Shown here: positions 8,066 through 20,561 of the stretch, one piece after another | Layout: each line of letters opens with the position of its first letter | Position numbering within the stretch: position 1 is the first letter of the stretch | Origin: Neurospora tetraspora | Lineage: Eukaryota; Ascomycota; Sordariomycetes; Sordariales; Sordariaceae | DNA length: 64,000 bases | Assembly: GCF_033439725.1 (NCBI RefSeq) | Contig: NW_026944389.1 | Span: 3,501,001 to 3,565,000 of the forward strand | Reading direction: 5' to 3' | Position numbers and translations under genes: made by a program | The notes under the pieces: generated by a model | Seen by the model: the letters and a program-made list of their open reading frames with translations, nothing else | Told to the model about the DNA's origin: nothing | Databases searched by the model: none

Positions 8066-10256
8066 AGACTGCTGGAGACGTCTTGGTCCCTAACCCACAC
8101 CATCCCCGCCCAAGCCGCCGACGGTTCCGGATGCTGGTACCTCGACCGGTGGAAGGTCTGTGTTGGAGGGTAAGCGGCTGGATGAAGGAAGAAGCTGATG
8201 ATGATGTTGATGAAAATATCGCCATATCCTCGAGGAGCTTTGTGGTACTTATAGATTTTTCCTGGTGATACAGACGAGGCCAAGTGAATCCTTGATTCTG
8301 ACTCTTTCCCTTCATCATCCCCTTCCGCCATCGGAGCCACGCCAACAACGACGGAATGTTGAGGACCCGTGAGGGGTTGTGAAAAGTGCCAACATCGCGT
8401 ATGCAGGATCTAGCAACCGTGACGACGTTGCCAGCACTGTAAGTTGGCCGACTGACCCCATCCTCAACGCATACAAGACGGCAATGGTGAAGTTTCTCGA
8501 GAGTTGAAGCCGGGATGGGTCATGAATTCTGCAGCCAGAGGTGAGAATGCAACGGAATGTAGCAGTAGGAGTTGATGTTTTCTCAGTTAGATCAAGCAAA
8601 AAAGAGCCAGAATTCTCACAAACTCCGCTGTCGAGTGTTTGTTACTGATCCTTGGGTGTTTCGGAGTTACTAGAGAGTAGTACTCCATTATCAGAGTAGT
8701 ATCCACTGGGTAAAAAGCGTTGCGATGAGGCTCGGCACTGGGGCAACGCTATGCACAAGGAGCGGCCCGAACCAGTGCAGGCCAGGGTGCCTACCTACAT
8801 AGTGAGGATTCTCTTCCTTATTGTAGTGTGAGATCGTCACTGGCCTAGAGCCGAGACCTTTGGTCACTGTCTCGGCATCACGCATTCCCAGAGTCCCTCC
8901 GACTTGGGTTTCTGCAAACTGGTAGCATCACCTGAGACGTTCTCTGAGTATAGGCAGAGATATACTGCTACCCAACCAGCAACTATAGTGAGAATGTTGT
9001 TGGGTATGGCGCTTGACAGCGAAAATATTTCATCGGGGGAAAACATTTATACTGTGCTTGACGCAGGACGTGTCGCTGTAGGAACACTAACAAACCCTCG
9101 ATCCTCCACCCTGCTCTCAGAGACAACGAATCCAGCACGCCGTAAAATGGTCTGAAGAAACCATACCGGGGGAAAGTTGTATCATTGACTCGGACTTGGG
9201 GATCCACCAGTGATGATGATGTGGTAGTCGGAGTAATGGAGGCGATGGCAGAGGAGGAGGAGGTTGAGTGGATGAAGATGTCAAGGGTTAGGGTTATGGC
9301 CGCACTGTGACACTTGCAACTGAAAGTAGTCGTTTGGCAACTCCGCGAGAACAGACCACGCCACAGTCTGCTTCTAATAAAGGTAGTATCGTGTATGAAG
9401 CGTTGGTGACAAAACGCACGAGAGAAGAACGCATCACACTTGTGATTTACCTGCGTGATCATGTTGCTGATGCTGCTCGTGAATGGTTGCTGCTCGTACC
9501 GTGTGAAGTCTCGGATGACGGAGCGGAATCAAAGCAGAGTTGGCATTGGTGTCAAAGAGTGATCTTGTTGCTGTTGAGATGACGGTATCGCGAGACAAAC
9601 GACTTGGTGTTGAACATAAAGTGTGTGATGAATGGTCGTAAGAATAACCCGAACACGTTGAAGTACGGTCAGTATATTATACCTTGCCTTTCTTTGTACT
9701 TTCTGGGTATTTGCACTTGGAAGATCTGGTGCACAGACCAGGAAGCGCCATCCGGCCACTGGAAGGCGCCCAGAGACACCAAAAGGTGGGTCGCTGGCGC
9801 CCCGGTAGCCGGGTACATAGCGCCTAACTGGACCACAGTCGGACAACAAGATCCCGACGAAAATCCGTTCCTCCGGCCATGCTGCCCCTGTCATGACCTG
9901 GATCTGACTTCAACATGACCAATAAAAACTCGACTTATTTGCCCCCTTCACTGTCCTTCTAGAATCACAAGCCTCAAAGATGCCGTCCGGGCCCCACAAG
10001 GCCGAACCCCGGGAACGCCTGTCGTCCGATTTCCTGGACCCGTTCTGCCGTTCATGCCGTGTTTTTCCTGGCTGTTCTTCCCCACCGACATACACCCGCT
10101 GTATGATGCATCCCTAGCTGCGAGTTCTCCTAGACATTTTACTTTTTTTTGGATTCATCATCAATTTCTGTTGTCGACTTTCTCCGGCTGCTACCGTTTC
10201 CTCCTCCTCACCATTCTCCGTCTACTGACTCAATAGGAGCCAACTGGTTGGTCAAG
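8066..10256. other. Long intergenic region without a supported gene
   Basis: About 2.2 kb separate the Hce2-type gene from the AFG1-type gene. Open frames up to about 160 codons occur on the minus strand (9462-8983), but they have no recognised motif, no splice pattern and biased composition. A telobox-like CAAGGGTTAGGGTTA is at about 9284-9298. The last few hundred bases should hold the promoter and 5' leader of the AFG1-type gene. Confidence 0.4.
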
Positions 10257-12087
10257 ATGCGCGTGACCAGTATACCGCTTGGGCTCCCGACTACGGCGAA
10301 GCCCCTCTTTCGGTCCTCGACTGCCCGTTCTGCGAGGATCATCACAAACACCACACCCCGGCGGACACAATGTACATCAGCATGCGGACATAGGAACGTC
10401 AACCAGTCGCGCGCCTTGGCACATGCTGCTCGTCCTACCGCCCGCATTATCCTCCCTGCGACATTTACCGCTGGCCAAAGGAGGAGGGCGACGACCGCTA
10501 CCGCCGCAGCCGCTGTTCACAATGGTTAGCCAAACCCCGACATGTTACTGGCGCCATTCCTCCCGTAACGAGAGATCTTGAATTGACTCCTTTCTGCCCA
10601 CAGTAAACCCAGAAAACCTCGGCCCCATCCAAGAATACGACCGCCGAGTCGCCAACGGGGAGTTACGAAATGACGACCACCAAAGAGGTGAGTGAGCACC
10701 CGACACTTGGAAGCTTAACCTCTATTCTGAAGAAGAGCAATCGCTAAAGAATGCGCATTCTGTTGCGCAACCAGGAATCATCCAAAACCTACAGCATCTT
10801 CACGAAGATCTCCGGAATTACGCGGCGCCGCCCGTCGTCCACCCGACCCTCGACTCCCTAAAACCGCACAAGTCTCTTTTCTCCTTCTTCGGCGGCAAGC
10901 CCAAGAGCGCCATCGCCGAAATTCCTGCCAACCTCCCCCGCGGACTCTACCTCTATGGCGATGTCGGCTGCGGCAAGACCATGCTCATGGATCTCTTTTA
11001 CGACACATTACCCCACAACATCAAGTCCAAGACGAGGATACACTTTCACAACTTCATGCAGGATGTCCACAAGCGCCTCCACAAGATGAAGATGCAGTAC
11101 GGCAACGACATTGACGCCATTCCCTTTGTTGCGGCCGACATTGCTCAGCAGGGAAGTGTTCTCTGCTTTGACGAGTTCCAGTGTACCGACGTAGCCGACG
11201 CCATGATTCTTCGCCGCCTCCTCGAGTCTCTCATGTCCCACGGTGTTGTGCTTGTCACGACCTCCAACCGACACCCTGACGAGCTCTACATGAACGGTGT
11301 CCAGCGCGAGTCCTTCATCCCCGCCATCGAACTGCTCAAGAACCGACTGCACATCATCAACCTCAACTCGAACACCGATTACCGCAAGATCCCCCGCCCT
11401 CCTTCCGGTGTCTACCACACCGCGCTCGACGCCCACGCTGCCTCCCACGCCGAGAAGTGGTTCCGCTTTTTGGGCGATCCCGAAAACCCCGAGCCACACT
11501 CCGAGGTACAAACCGTCTGGGGCCGCGAGATTCACGTTCCTCGTGTCAGCGGGCGTTGCGCCTGGTTCACTTTCAACGAGCTAATCGGCCAGCCGACGGG
11601 TGCCGCCGACTACATTGAGCTGATGCGCTCTTACGACGCCTTCATTGTCACCGACATCCCCGGCATGACCTACCGTCAACGCGACCTGGCCCGCCGCTTC
11701 ATCACTTTCATCGACGCCGTATACGAGTCGCACGCCAAGCTCGTCCTGACGACCGCCGTGCCCCTAACAGAATTGTTCGTTTCCCGGCAAGAAGTTGAGG
11801 AGTCGCTCAAGAAGCAGGGCAAGGCTTTGGACCAGACGCAGTCTGTCGAAGATGTGATGAGCCACATGATGGACGATCCCGAGCAGAATGCCGACAAGCT
11901 CTCCAAGTCAAACTTGTTTACCGGTGACGAGGAAGCCTTTGCGTTCGCGCGTGCGCTATCGCGCTTGACTGAAATGGGCAGCAAGATGTGGGTCGAGCGT
12001 GGTATGGGTCTGGAGAACAAGGGTGGTAAGCCTGAGCGTGATAGTTGGGCGAAGACTAGGAGCAGGCAGATGGAAGACAGCATGTAG
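10257..12087 (+). CDS. AFG1: AFG1/LACE1-type mitochondrial AAA ATPase
   Basis: Exons 10257-10524, 10604-10687 and 10775-12087 give 554 residues with clean frame closure; both introns are GT-AG. The Met at 10257 starts a roughly 85-residue Arg/Ser/Thr-rich, acid-poor leader (MRVTSIPLGL, many R), a credible mitochondrial presequence. The ATPase core has Walker A (YGDVGCGKTML, around residue 178) and Walker B (VLCFDEFQCTDVADAMIL, around 246). These are followed by the family segments TSNRHPDELYMNGVQR, AAVPLTELF-like LTTAVPLTELF, and the late FAFARALSRLTEMGS. Yeast Afg1 and human LACE1/AFG1L are matrix-facing inner-membrane proteins linked to turnover of mitochondrially encoded respiratory subunits; the same role is inferred here. 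No oddities were seen. Confidence 0.9.
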
Positions 12088-12633
12088 GACAACAGAGGTG
12101 AAGAAAAGGATGAAGAAGAGATGCGGTTGTTTGGTTAAAGAATCGATACCCCGAAAGACAGAGCGACAGTCACTTCACTTATACTACCCACACGGCTCGT
12201 CTGCAAGAGGCGTGAGCCAGGAAAAAGCATGCATTGGTGGTTATCGTCCTTCATTTCCTTTTTTCTGGATCCTTTTTGGCGCTATTCCTAATGGCAGCGG
12301 ATCTTGGTGCCGTTTCTCTGGTCAGGTTTGGATACTTAGCTTCATTATGTCTTATAGCATGCTGTCCACTCAGACGTCAAGCTGTGCTGCGGGAGGGAAT
12401 GAAGTTTGACTTGGATACCTTTCACGATTCTTCTAATAATACAGCATTGTTACAGGGATCAAAACCCTCAATATTGTACCCCCACTCACTCCTGAGTACT
12501 AACCTACTTACCTCACACTCTCACCACCATACATCATCACAGACACCCGAGTTTCCCAAACCGATCACACAGATAAACCCACAGCGGTGGACTTCCCTCC
12601 TCTGGCCCTCTAGCGAAACCTCGAAACTACCCC
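12088..12633. other. Shared 3' flank of two convergent genes
   Basis: The AFG1-type gene and the DUF1295 gene converge here. The interval contains no recognised gene and is probably occupied by the two 3' untranslated regions. Confidence 0.5.
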
Positions 12634-13737
12634 TTAGTAAATCCCAGGAATCAAAACATACGGCACCTCCTTCTTATACTTCTCCCACTGCTCTCCATAC
12701 CGACTCTGCATGTACTCGCTCATAAACACCGTGCTCCTGCTGACAAAGTGCCAGATATGGAACGCCGCCACGCCCAGCGCCGGGATCCAGCCGCCCGCCG
12801 CCATCGCGTACCCGGCCCTCCACAGCGTGTACCCGCCATAGTTGATGTGGCGCGCCTTGTTCCAGAGCCCTTCGCGGCAGATCTTGCCCTCGTTGGCCTC
12901 GTCATCCTTAAATTTCTTGCGCGTTCGCTCCGTGAGGGTCTCGATCGCCATGCCGGTCACGTACATGATTGTGCCGATGGCGATGGGCAGAGGCAAAGAC
13001 ATGGACGTGCCGGTGGCTGAGTTGTAAGTGAAGGGGAGGGTGATGCGCGGGGTTGAGAGGGAGGCCGAAGTTGAGGTGCTCAACAAAAGCAAAGAGCCCA
13101 TAGTGTTGATGACCGTGTTGAACAACGACACTTCCACAGCCGCAGCAGGGGTCAGCTCCTCGCGAGAAAGGCTCAAAAGCCAGTAGATCTGCTTGAGACT
13201 GGATCCCGCGGACATGAGCAGCAACAAAAGGCGCGGCAGGGGCAGGTGGCGGATGATGGACGACCTGGTGGTCCCCCCCGAAGTGGTCGTCTCTACAAAA
13301 TAGTCGTACAGAGGGATGGAAGAGATGTTCAGCTTGGACAGCAGGCGCGTGCCCCAGTCGCCCGCGAGTAACTTGTACTGTAGCAGCGGGTCGAGAGCGC
13401 GGAGGCCGATGAAGGTGGCGGTGCCCAGCATGTTGGACTTGTACACGCCCCGTTGGATCAGGTCCTGGGGGTTCCGGGAGCCGAGAGCGGAGGAGGGCGC
13501 GGTCTTGCCGCCGCTGCTGCTGGTCTTGCTGTTGCCGTTGGGCTCGCTGATGTGGGACTTGCCGTTGGGCTCAGAGGCGGCGTGTTTGCCGTTGGGTTCG
13601 GCGTGGTGCTTGCCGTTCAGCTTGCTGTCGATTTTGCCGTCGAAGGAGGGGGGCTTGCCGTCGGCGGTCTTGTTGCTGCCATTGGTGTGTTCTGGTCCCA
13701 ATCCCATGGAGGGAGGGAAAGCCTCGACTGAGGTCAT
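12634..13737 (-). CDS. DUF1295 / steroid reductase-like multi-pass membrane protein
   Basis: A single exon encodes 367 residues. The first 95 or so are polar, with imperfect EPNGK-type repeats (PNGK, SEPNGK, SEPNGN) that look disordered. Several hydrophobic segments follow (for example LPLPRLLLLLMSAGSSL, VSLFNTVINTMGSLLLLST, LPLPIAIGTIMYVTGMAIE). The C-terminal signature is that of the DUF1295 / steroid 5-alpha-reductase-like fold: ERTRKKFKDDEANEGKICRE, GLWNKARHINYGGYTLWRAG, then YMQSRYGEQWEKYKKEVPYV and a C-terminal PGIY. The family uses NAD(P)H to reduce double bonds in lipids, or methylates isoprenyl groups; the exact substrate here cannot be read. It is convergent with the AFG1-type gene. 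Confidence 0.75.
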   Translation of the reverse strand: MTSVEAFPPSMGLGPEHTNGSNKTADGKPPSFDGKIDSKLNGKHHAEPNGKHAASEPNGKSHISEPNGNSKTSSSGGKTAPSSALGSRNPQDLIQRGVYKSNMLGTATFIGLRALDPLLQYKLLAGDWGTRLLSKLNISSIPLYDYFVETTTSGGTTRSSIIRHLPLPRLLLLLMSAGSSLKQIYWLLSLSREELTPAAAVEVSLFNTVINTMGSLLLLSTSTSASLSTPRITLPFTYNSATGTSMSLPLPIAIGTIMYVTGMAIETLTERTRKKFKDDEANEGKICREGLWNKARHINYGGYTLWRAGYAMAAGGWIPALGVAAFHIWHFVSRSTVFMSEYMQSRYGEQWEKYKKEVPYVLIPGIY

Positions 13738-15555
13738 GGTGGTGGTGGTTTGGCTATGAGTGAGTGCTTGTTGGTGATGTGAATTGGTGGTGTAGGTTGT
13801 TTAGTTTAGTTTGGTTTGGTCTTGGGTCGAGGTTGACTTGGATGAAGAGACGGGAGAAGACCTGGAAGAACCGAGTTAAAGAGGGGAGATACAGTTCCCG
13901 GAGAGTGTTGCCGTTTGTCTGCAGCTTAACAGTCATGTAAGACGCTACACTTTATTCAGTTAACGTCATGGTTGCTGTTTCCCAAATGCACTAATAAGGT
14001 ATGTGAAACCTAACTCGACTGACCTTAATCCCCACAAATACTGTACGAGAGGGATAGAAGACCAGCTCAGCTGCCCAATAATAGGATGCAATCATTTTGT
14101 CATCCGTTACTCTTCTTTGTTCACTCATAAGCATCTCGGAGCTCGGACACCATACCAGCTTCTCCGCTTCACCCCACTCTATAACGGAGAGTTAGCGTCG
14201 AATGGTGCTCAGTTATAGCGAGGAATGAAGTCATTGGTAGTGTCATCCCGCTGTTAATGTTACGGGGCCACAGCGGGCAAGCGGAGACCGGAAACCTTAT
14301 CTTGACGGCTCGGTCCTGGCTTCCGGTCGTACAGTCGAGGTTGATAATCGGACTCTCTCTGCCACCCTGATAATGGACTCAATCGTCCTTTGTTTGTTTA
14401 CTTATCGTAAGACACACCATAAGAGCTTTGCCGAATGGTAAGACGCCAATCTGGGCTTTGGCTGAACATACCTTAAAGAGCCACGAGTGAGGATGGCAGC
14501 ATGGTGCCCACGAGTCATGAAGCCCCAGTAGCCCCTATCCAAAGTAAACAAAGAAAGTAAGGACCTCTATGGCTGTTTTCTTGGTGATGACTTTTCCTCT
14601 CTGACCCTGTAGATCTCCTTCCAGTCGTTTCCGGGGCGAATGGCCGGCACACCGAGGCCAGTTCCAGGCTTGACGGCTCCACTCGTAGCATAGGTGGTGG
14701 TCACCGAAAACGCCAAACAAGACCAGGTCATGTACTGCGAGCGCTTCCTCGAGTTCCTGATAGATGTCCTCAGCCAGCTCCCAACAAGACGCTATGTCAA
14801 CACCCTGCTCCAAGACCTTTCGGTATCGACCTCGACACTTTCAACAATAGCCGTCTTGTTCTCCGGAGTATGAGACCCAGATAGGTGATATTTGTTCCCC
14901 TCGTCGGTCCGGAGATACGTAATTTTAATAGGGGTTGTACGGATACAACTACGGCGCTTTATAATAGGTCGTCCGTCCGCCTATGAGGAATGCCGTGGTC
15001 GGATTTCAGCTGTGATTCAGCCGTGATTCATTTGCACAGAGCAGAGTCGTAAGATGCACAATCTTATACATACATTTAGACCTGAATTGTAAAGAGAGAA
15101 CATTGAACACAAAGAGCTCCTGAGTGAAGTTCGAGACCTCGTCGATTGCTCTTCAGTGTCTTGTCGCTTTGTCACAGTTGATGCAGGCCTGTGGAGAGCC
15201 ACGCGTTGCAGTGACCAGTGCGCAACCACGGGTTCGTCACTAGCGCCTTGGCAGGGGCAGATCCGCCCTGACCGCCCCAGGCAGCAGGGGCTTTAGTGGT
15301 GCCTCCCCGCGCGGAGTGCTTATCGGGGCCTTATCAGCCAGCCAAAGCAGCTTCCGAAACAAGCCGGATGCGTGACACATCAGTCTCCAGGGCCTTGGAA
15401 CAGGCACCTTGTTGGTCCCCAGGTCCCATCGGTGAGGTCGGCTCTTTCCCATTCCGTCGCGGCGCATCCTCTTCATTGCCATTTCCTCCCTCTTTCATCC
15501 ATCAACCAAGTCAACACCACCTCAAACACCATCGCGACATCCACGAACAGCCACC
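13738..15555. other. Intergenic region between divergent genes, nothing recognised
   Basis: This 1.8-kb interval separates the divergent DUF1295 and aminopeptidase genes. Short frames on both strands show no family resemblance. A CACC-rich Kozak context and C/A-rich leader just before 15556 suit the aminopeptidase 5' untranslated region. Confidence 0.45.
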
Positions 15556-16909
15556 ATGAAGATCTCAAACGCATCGCTTCTTGCGTTGCTGCTCCCCGCG
15601 GCAAGCGCCCGCTTCGTTGAACAGGCCGAGCAGAATCACGTCATGCTCTTCCCCGATGGCATTCCCGAGGAGCCCAAGTCGACCGAGAAGTATCACATTG
15701 AGCTCTCGCCCGGAAACACAAAATGGGTTACAGAGGATGAGAAGTGGGAACTCAGACGTGTATGTAAACCTAATCGGGGACTGGGAATCATCGGGCGAGG
15801 TGCTAACAGCTGTTTTGCCCATAGAATGGCCAGCGCTTCTTCGACATCACCGACCATGCCGAGCTCGGTACTTTCAACAAGCGCCCCTACAAGAAGAGTG
15901 TCTTCCCAGAGAAGCCGACACACAAGAAGGATCTCGAGCCATTGCTCAAGAACCTGTCCAAGACTGGGATGGAAGACCACCTCACAACTTTCACCTCTTT
16001 CCACACGCGGTATTACAAGGTATGTGCGCGCAGCATGCTTTCACGGCATTCCATTGCTCGCGACATGATGAGCTAACCTCGGCATGTCAATAGTCCGAGA
16101 GCGGACGTCAATCGAGCGAATGGCTTCTCCAGCAAGTGCGTGACACCATCAAGGCCGCTGGCGCCGACGACACCGTTACTGCCCGCCATTTCGAGCATGC
16201 TTGGGGTCAGAACAGTATCATTGCCACCATTCCCGGCAAGACCAATGCCACCGTAGTTATCGGCGCGCACCAGGACTCGATCAACCTCTGGCTCCCTTCC
16301 ATTCTCGCCGCCCCTGGCGCTGATGACGATGGCAGCGGTACCGTCACTATCCTGGAGGCTTTCCGTGTGCTCCTGCAGTCCGAGGACATTATCAAGGGCA
16401 ACCACGAAAACACCATCGAGTTCCACTGGTACAGTGCTGAGGAGGGTGGTCTTCTTGGCAGCCAGGCCGTCTTCACCACGTACGAGAAGACTCGGCGAGA
16501 TGTCAAGGCCATGCTCCAGCAGGACATGACCGGCTTCGTATCCCGCACCCTCCAGGCCGGTCAGGTGGAGAGTGTCGGTGTTATTGTTGACTATGTCGAC
16601 CCAAACCTGACTGATTTCATCAAGAAGGTTATCGTCGAATACTGCGATATCCCCTACGTCGAGACCAAGTGCGGCTATGCCTGCTCTGATCACGCTTCTG
16701 CTTCCAAGGCTGGGTACCCCTCTGCCTTCGTCATCGAGTCTGCTTTTGAGTATTCGGACAACCACATTCATACTACCGACGATCTCATTAAGTATCTCTC
16801 GTTCGACCACATGCTCCAGCACGCGCGCATGACTCTGGCTTTTGCCTACGAGCTGGCCTTTGCCGACTTTGCCAAGTTGGAGAAGGGATCTAAGCACGGT
16901 GATCTTTAA
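15556..16909 (+). CDS. lap1: Secreted leucine aminopeptidase, peptidase family M28
   Basis: Exons 15556-15759, 15825-16019 and 16094-16909 give 404 residues. Both introns have GTATGT donors, and intron 1 has a GCTAAC branch site. A signal peptide ([18 protein letters not shown]) is followed by a propeptide-like region. The M28 zinc ligands are visible in order: GAHQDS (near 190), GADDDGSG (near 208), AEEGGLLGS (near 248), the QQDMTGF segment, and SDHAS (near 331). A cysteine pair lies in CGYACSDH. This fits the dizinc leucine aminopeptidase 1 group of filamentous fungi, usually about 390-400 residues, which removes N-terminal residues from peptides outside the cell. The segment WYSAEEGG carries the catalytic glutamate. 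The symbol is by family resemblance only. Confidence 0.9.
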
Positions 16910-17862
16910 TGGGGTATTCAAGTTGGCATTAGGTCAACATAGTATAGCGCTGCTCCATTTGGGACAAGAGCGGTTTTTCTTGGGATATCCATGATTTTTG
17001 GGTTTATGGATGGTTATGAATAATGGCAGATAGGATGAACATGATTAATAACTTGGTCCGGGCGTCGACCCATTGCGCAGTGTCCGCAGTTTGCTCCAAC
17101 GCCTGGTTTACCGCACACACTCTCGAATATCACCATAATAAGGGATCCTGTGCTCGTCTTCAACATACTGCATCATTAAACGCATAAAATCGATCGTCCC
17201 GAGTTGGATCATCTCATGCATTCTGTGTAGTCGTTCCTCACTTCCCCGCAACCAGTGCCGACTCGGGACCGACACCATCCACCCAACCGCTGACGTCATC
17301 AACAAGTGTCGGTGATGACTTTTGAACTTGCAGGCGAATGATCGTCCATGACAACGAAAGTTTAATAACATTGAGAGGTCTTGGAGAGATGGGTATCCCG
17401 ACCCTTTGGACGCACTTAACCAAGATTCTTGGCGCCCCTAACCAAGATTCTTGGCGCCCCTAACCAAGATTCTTGGCGCTCGAGCCAACAAGGTTCTCAG
17501 CATCTTCCAGATACTGGTATCAGACATGCGGTTGGGAAGGCACATTGCAGGGTCCATGTCCTGTCAGGAAAAGCTCCGAGCGTAACTTTGAAGTCATCTC
17601 GTTCATCATGACACCTGCCCCATAGCCCCAAGTGACACGCCTTTCTTTGGACTTATTCCCCTGCTACTCCCGGAGATTAAGCTAGAATATCCACCTCAGT
17701 AGAGGATACTACCCCTACATCATCTTCCTCATCATCACGTCGGCCGTAACTATATACCTACTGTTATATCCCACATCAACATCCGTTCTTCGTCTCTAAT
17801 AGCCCCATATCTCATATTACTACGACAGAAGGTGTGAACACAGATCTACCTAACCTCCCGTG
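16910..17862. other. Intergenic region with palindromic tandem repeat
   Basis: No gene is supported between the aminopeptidase and the PLD-type gene. The interval holds the 22-bp tandem repeat listed at 17417-17482. Shortly before the PLD start it turns into a TA/TC-rich leader. Confidence 0.5.
17417..17482. repeat. Three tandem 22-bp units each carrying a 13-bp palindrome
   Basis: Units at 17417-17438, 17439-17460 and 17461-17482 are identical except for the last bases of the third. Each contains CCAAGATTCTTGG, a perfect palindrome around its central base, followed by GGCGCC overlap, itself a palindrome. The array lies about 380 bp upstream of the PLD-type gene. Regular 22-bp spacing of a dyad looks like an array of sites for a dimeric regulator, but it may also be a neutral minisatellite. 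Confidence 0.8.
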
Positions 17863-20160
17863 ATGACCAAATCCAAGTTCCCAGACTACATCTCGGACCG
17901 CGTCTTGGACCTCTGTACTTCCTCAGAGACGGTCTCGTCTCTCCTGGCGAAAGACCCTGGTCTTTCCCCCAGCGACGCCTGGAAAAAACTTTACGGCCAG
18001 CATGCTCTAAAGAAGAGGCCTCTAGGGGACGAGGAGGAGAAGGAGGGACAGAGTACAAGCAGTGAGGATGACATTGGACAGGGCTCGAGTTGCAAGTCAC
18101 CACCCACGCCACCTCATTCGCCTCGTTCAGCCCAGGAACACCTTGATCGGGCAGCGAAGTGTGGGAAGTGGGGAGGGAAGAGACCGAGTGATCTTTTTTT
18201 GCAGGTACTTACTCACTGGGGCTTCCTTTCTATGGGATTAATGGATGAATGGGAGGGAGTTTGCTGACAATTTTGGTCAAAGATATATCACGATGCGCTT
18301 TGCACACTTGACGATGATCCCCTCAAGGGTATGGTCAGTCCGCCGCTTTTGGGAACATGCGGTACTGTTCCGTTGACGATAATCTCCGTGTAAGCCATCA
18401 GTCCACCCCAAACGACGACATAACACCTCTCCTTTTAAGGCCATTTTTTGTTAACTGACCATCCACCAAACAGCATCCCCGACATAGCCCGCCACATGGC
18501 CAACCTGATCTACCGCGCAAAACACGAAATCTTTTTAGCAACCAACTACTGGCAATCAAGCGTTGCCTCAACCTACCTAACAAACGCCATAAAGGACCTC
18601 AACCGACGTCTTGCCTCCGAATTCGAAGCATCCTTCTCCTCGAGCTCTCCACCACAAAGGAAGAAAATAGTCCTCAAAATCCTCTACGACCGCGGCACCC
18701 CCAAACAGCTCCTCTCACACCACCAGATCGTTTCGCCAGATACTTACACCAACGCCTCCACCATCGGTCTTCCTGGCCCGGACGAGATCCCGTTCATCGA
18801 CATGCAAGTGATGAACTTCCACACGCCCATCGTGGGCACGTTCCACGCCAAGTACATGGTGGTGGACCGGCGCGTGGCGGTGTTGCAGAGCAATAATATC
18901 CAGGACAACGATAACCTGGAGATGGCGACGCACTTGGAGGGACCCGTGGTGGATTCGCTTTGGGATATGGCGATGATTAGTTGGCATAAACACTTGGGGC
19001 CTGTGATGCCGTGTGTTAATACACCGGCTAGGGAGGCGTGGGAGGGTGGGATGGAAGTGGAAAAGACGGGGGTGGGCAAGGTTGAGAGGAAAGTGGAAGT
19101 TAAGATGCTTGTTCTAACCGAGGAACCACCTAAAACTGGGACTACGACGCAACCGACACTCATCCCCAACGTTCCACAGCATATAATCGAGGATCCTCAC
19201 TACGACACTTCTATTGCCACCGAAGTCCTCCGCATCCAAGCCTCCCTGGCAGATAAACTCGACCCAGACAGCAACGTCGTCGAGACACATCTCCAAGCCG
19301 TCACCCGTCTCCTCAACCACACTCGAAACCCGAACTTCACCGCCGACCCGCTCGCTCCTGATCCAGTCAACAGCCCAGACGACAAAATGACACCTTACCT
19401 GTTCCTCCCTCACCACCAAACTCTCTCCCAAGAACAAGGCCAAACCCCCGAACCCGTCCCAATGGCCCTAGTCAACCGCGCCCCCTACGGACCGCCGAAC
19501 CACTCCTCCGTCTCCAATCCGCAAAACGCCGCCTGGCTCTCTGCCCTCCGCAACGCCACCCACTCCGTCTTCATCCAGACCCCGACGCTGAACGCTGCTC
19601 CCTTGCTCCCCGCTATACTAGATGCCTGCAACCGCGGCGTCCAAGTTACTTGCTACGTATGCCTGGGGTACAACGACGCAGGCGAACTGCTCCCTCACCA
19701 GAATGGTCACAACGAGAAGATTGCGCACCATCTGTACTCATCCCTGTCTCCTGAAGCTAGGCAGAATCTACATTACTACTGGTACGTAGGCAAAGACCAG
19801 ACAAAGCCGCTGGTGCAGTCCAAAGGGTTGAGGAGCTGTCATATCAAGTTGATGGTTGTGGATGGGCGCGTGGGGATCATGGGAAATGGGAACCAGGACA
19901 CGCAAAGCTGGTTTCATAGCCAGGAGATCAATGTGATGATTGATAGCGAGGAGGTTTGTGGGACGTGGATGGAGGGAATTAGGAGGAATCAGAATACGGC
20001 GATCTATGGGGCGTTGGATAAGGAGAAAGGGATGTGGCTGGATGCGGAGGGGAAGGAGGCCGATGGGGTCATTGGTGTTGATCCCGGTGGGAGGATGAAG
20101 AGGTGGGCTAAGGGGGCGGTGGGCGCGGTGAAGAGGGTTCAGGGGACTGGAGGGTTTTAA
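17863..20160 (+). CDS. Phospholipase D-superfamily protein with two HKD motifs
   Basis: Exons 17863-18204, 18283-18389 and 18474-20160 give 711 residues in one frame. A disordered N-terminal region (acidic, Ser/Pro-rich, about residues 45-100) precedes the catalytic part. HKD motif 1 is HAKYMVVDRRVAVLQSNN near residue 273. HKD motif 2 is HIKLMVVDGRVGIMGNGNQD near residue 606. Both keep H-x-K-x4-D. Between them is a long insert (about 330 residues), longer than in bacterial PLDs, as seen in fungal PLD/phosphatidylserine synthase-like paralogues. The family hydrolyses or transfers phosphodiesters through a covalent histidine intermediate; the lipid substrate is not evident. No signal peptide or membrane anchor is visible. 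The second ATG context (GTGATGACC) was chosen because no upstream in-frame ATG exists. Confidence 0.8.
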
Positions 20161-20561
20161 GAGTGGTGGTTGAGGAAGTATGGGGTGTGTTGCTGGTGAG
20201 GAGTGAACCTTTTTGCGTACGGTCACGGATCAATGGCTGAAACCTGGTTATTGGACAAAGCAAAGAAAATCCATCGTGTTGATGATTAGGTAGAGATACC
20301 GTGTACTAAACTGGGAAAAGAGACAGCTATCTGCTTGGATACCTGCCCTATCCTATAGGAGTCTTTGACTTCAAAGACTTGAGACCACACCAAAGGAAAA
20401 GCAAACCCCGAAGAGAAGATTGTGGAAAAAAACCACACAAGATGAGAAGAATCAGAACCCGAAGAGAAAGAGGAAAAGACATACAGAATAACTGAGAAGC
20501 TTCAGTAGAATCATACTCCTTTCTGAAGGTCCCACAAACAGACAGGATAACACCGCACCCG

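Noticed and set aside
8983-9462. 159-codon minus-strand frame
   Set aside because: No recognisable domain; Ser/Thr/Phe content follows local base composition, and an overlapping plus frame exists.
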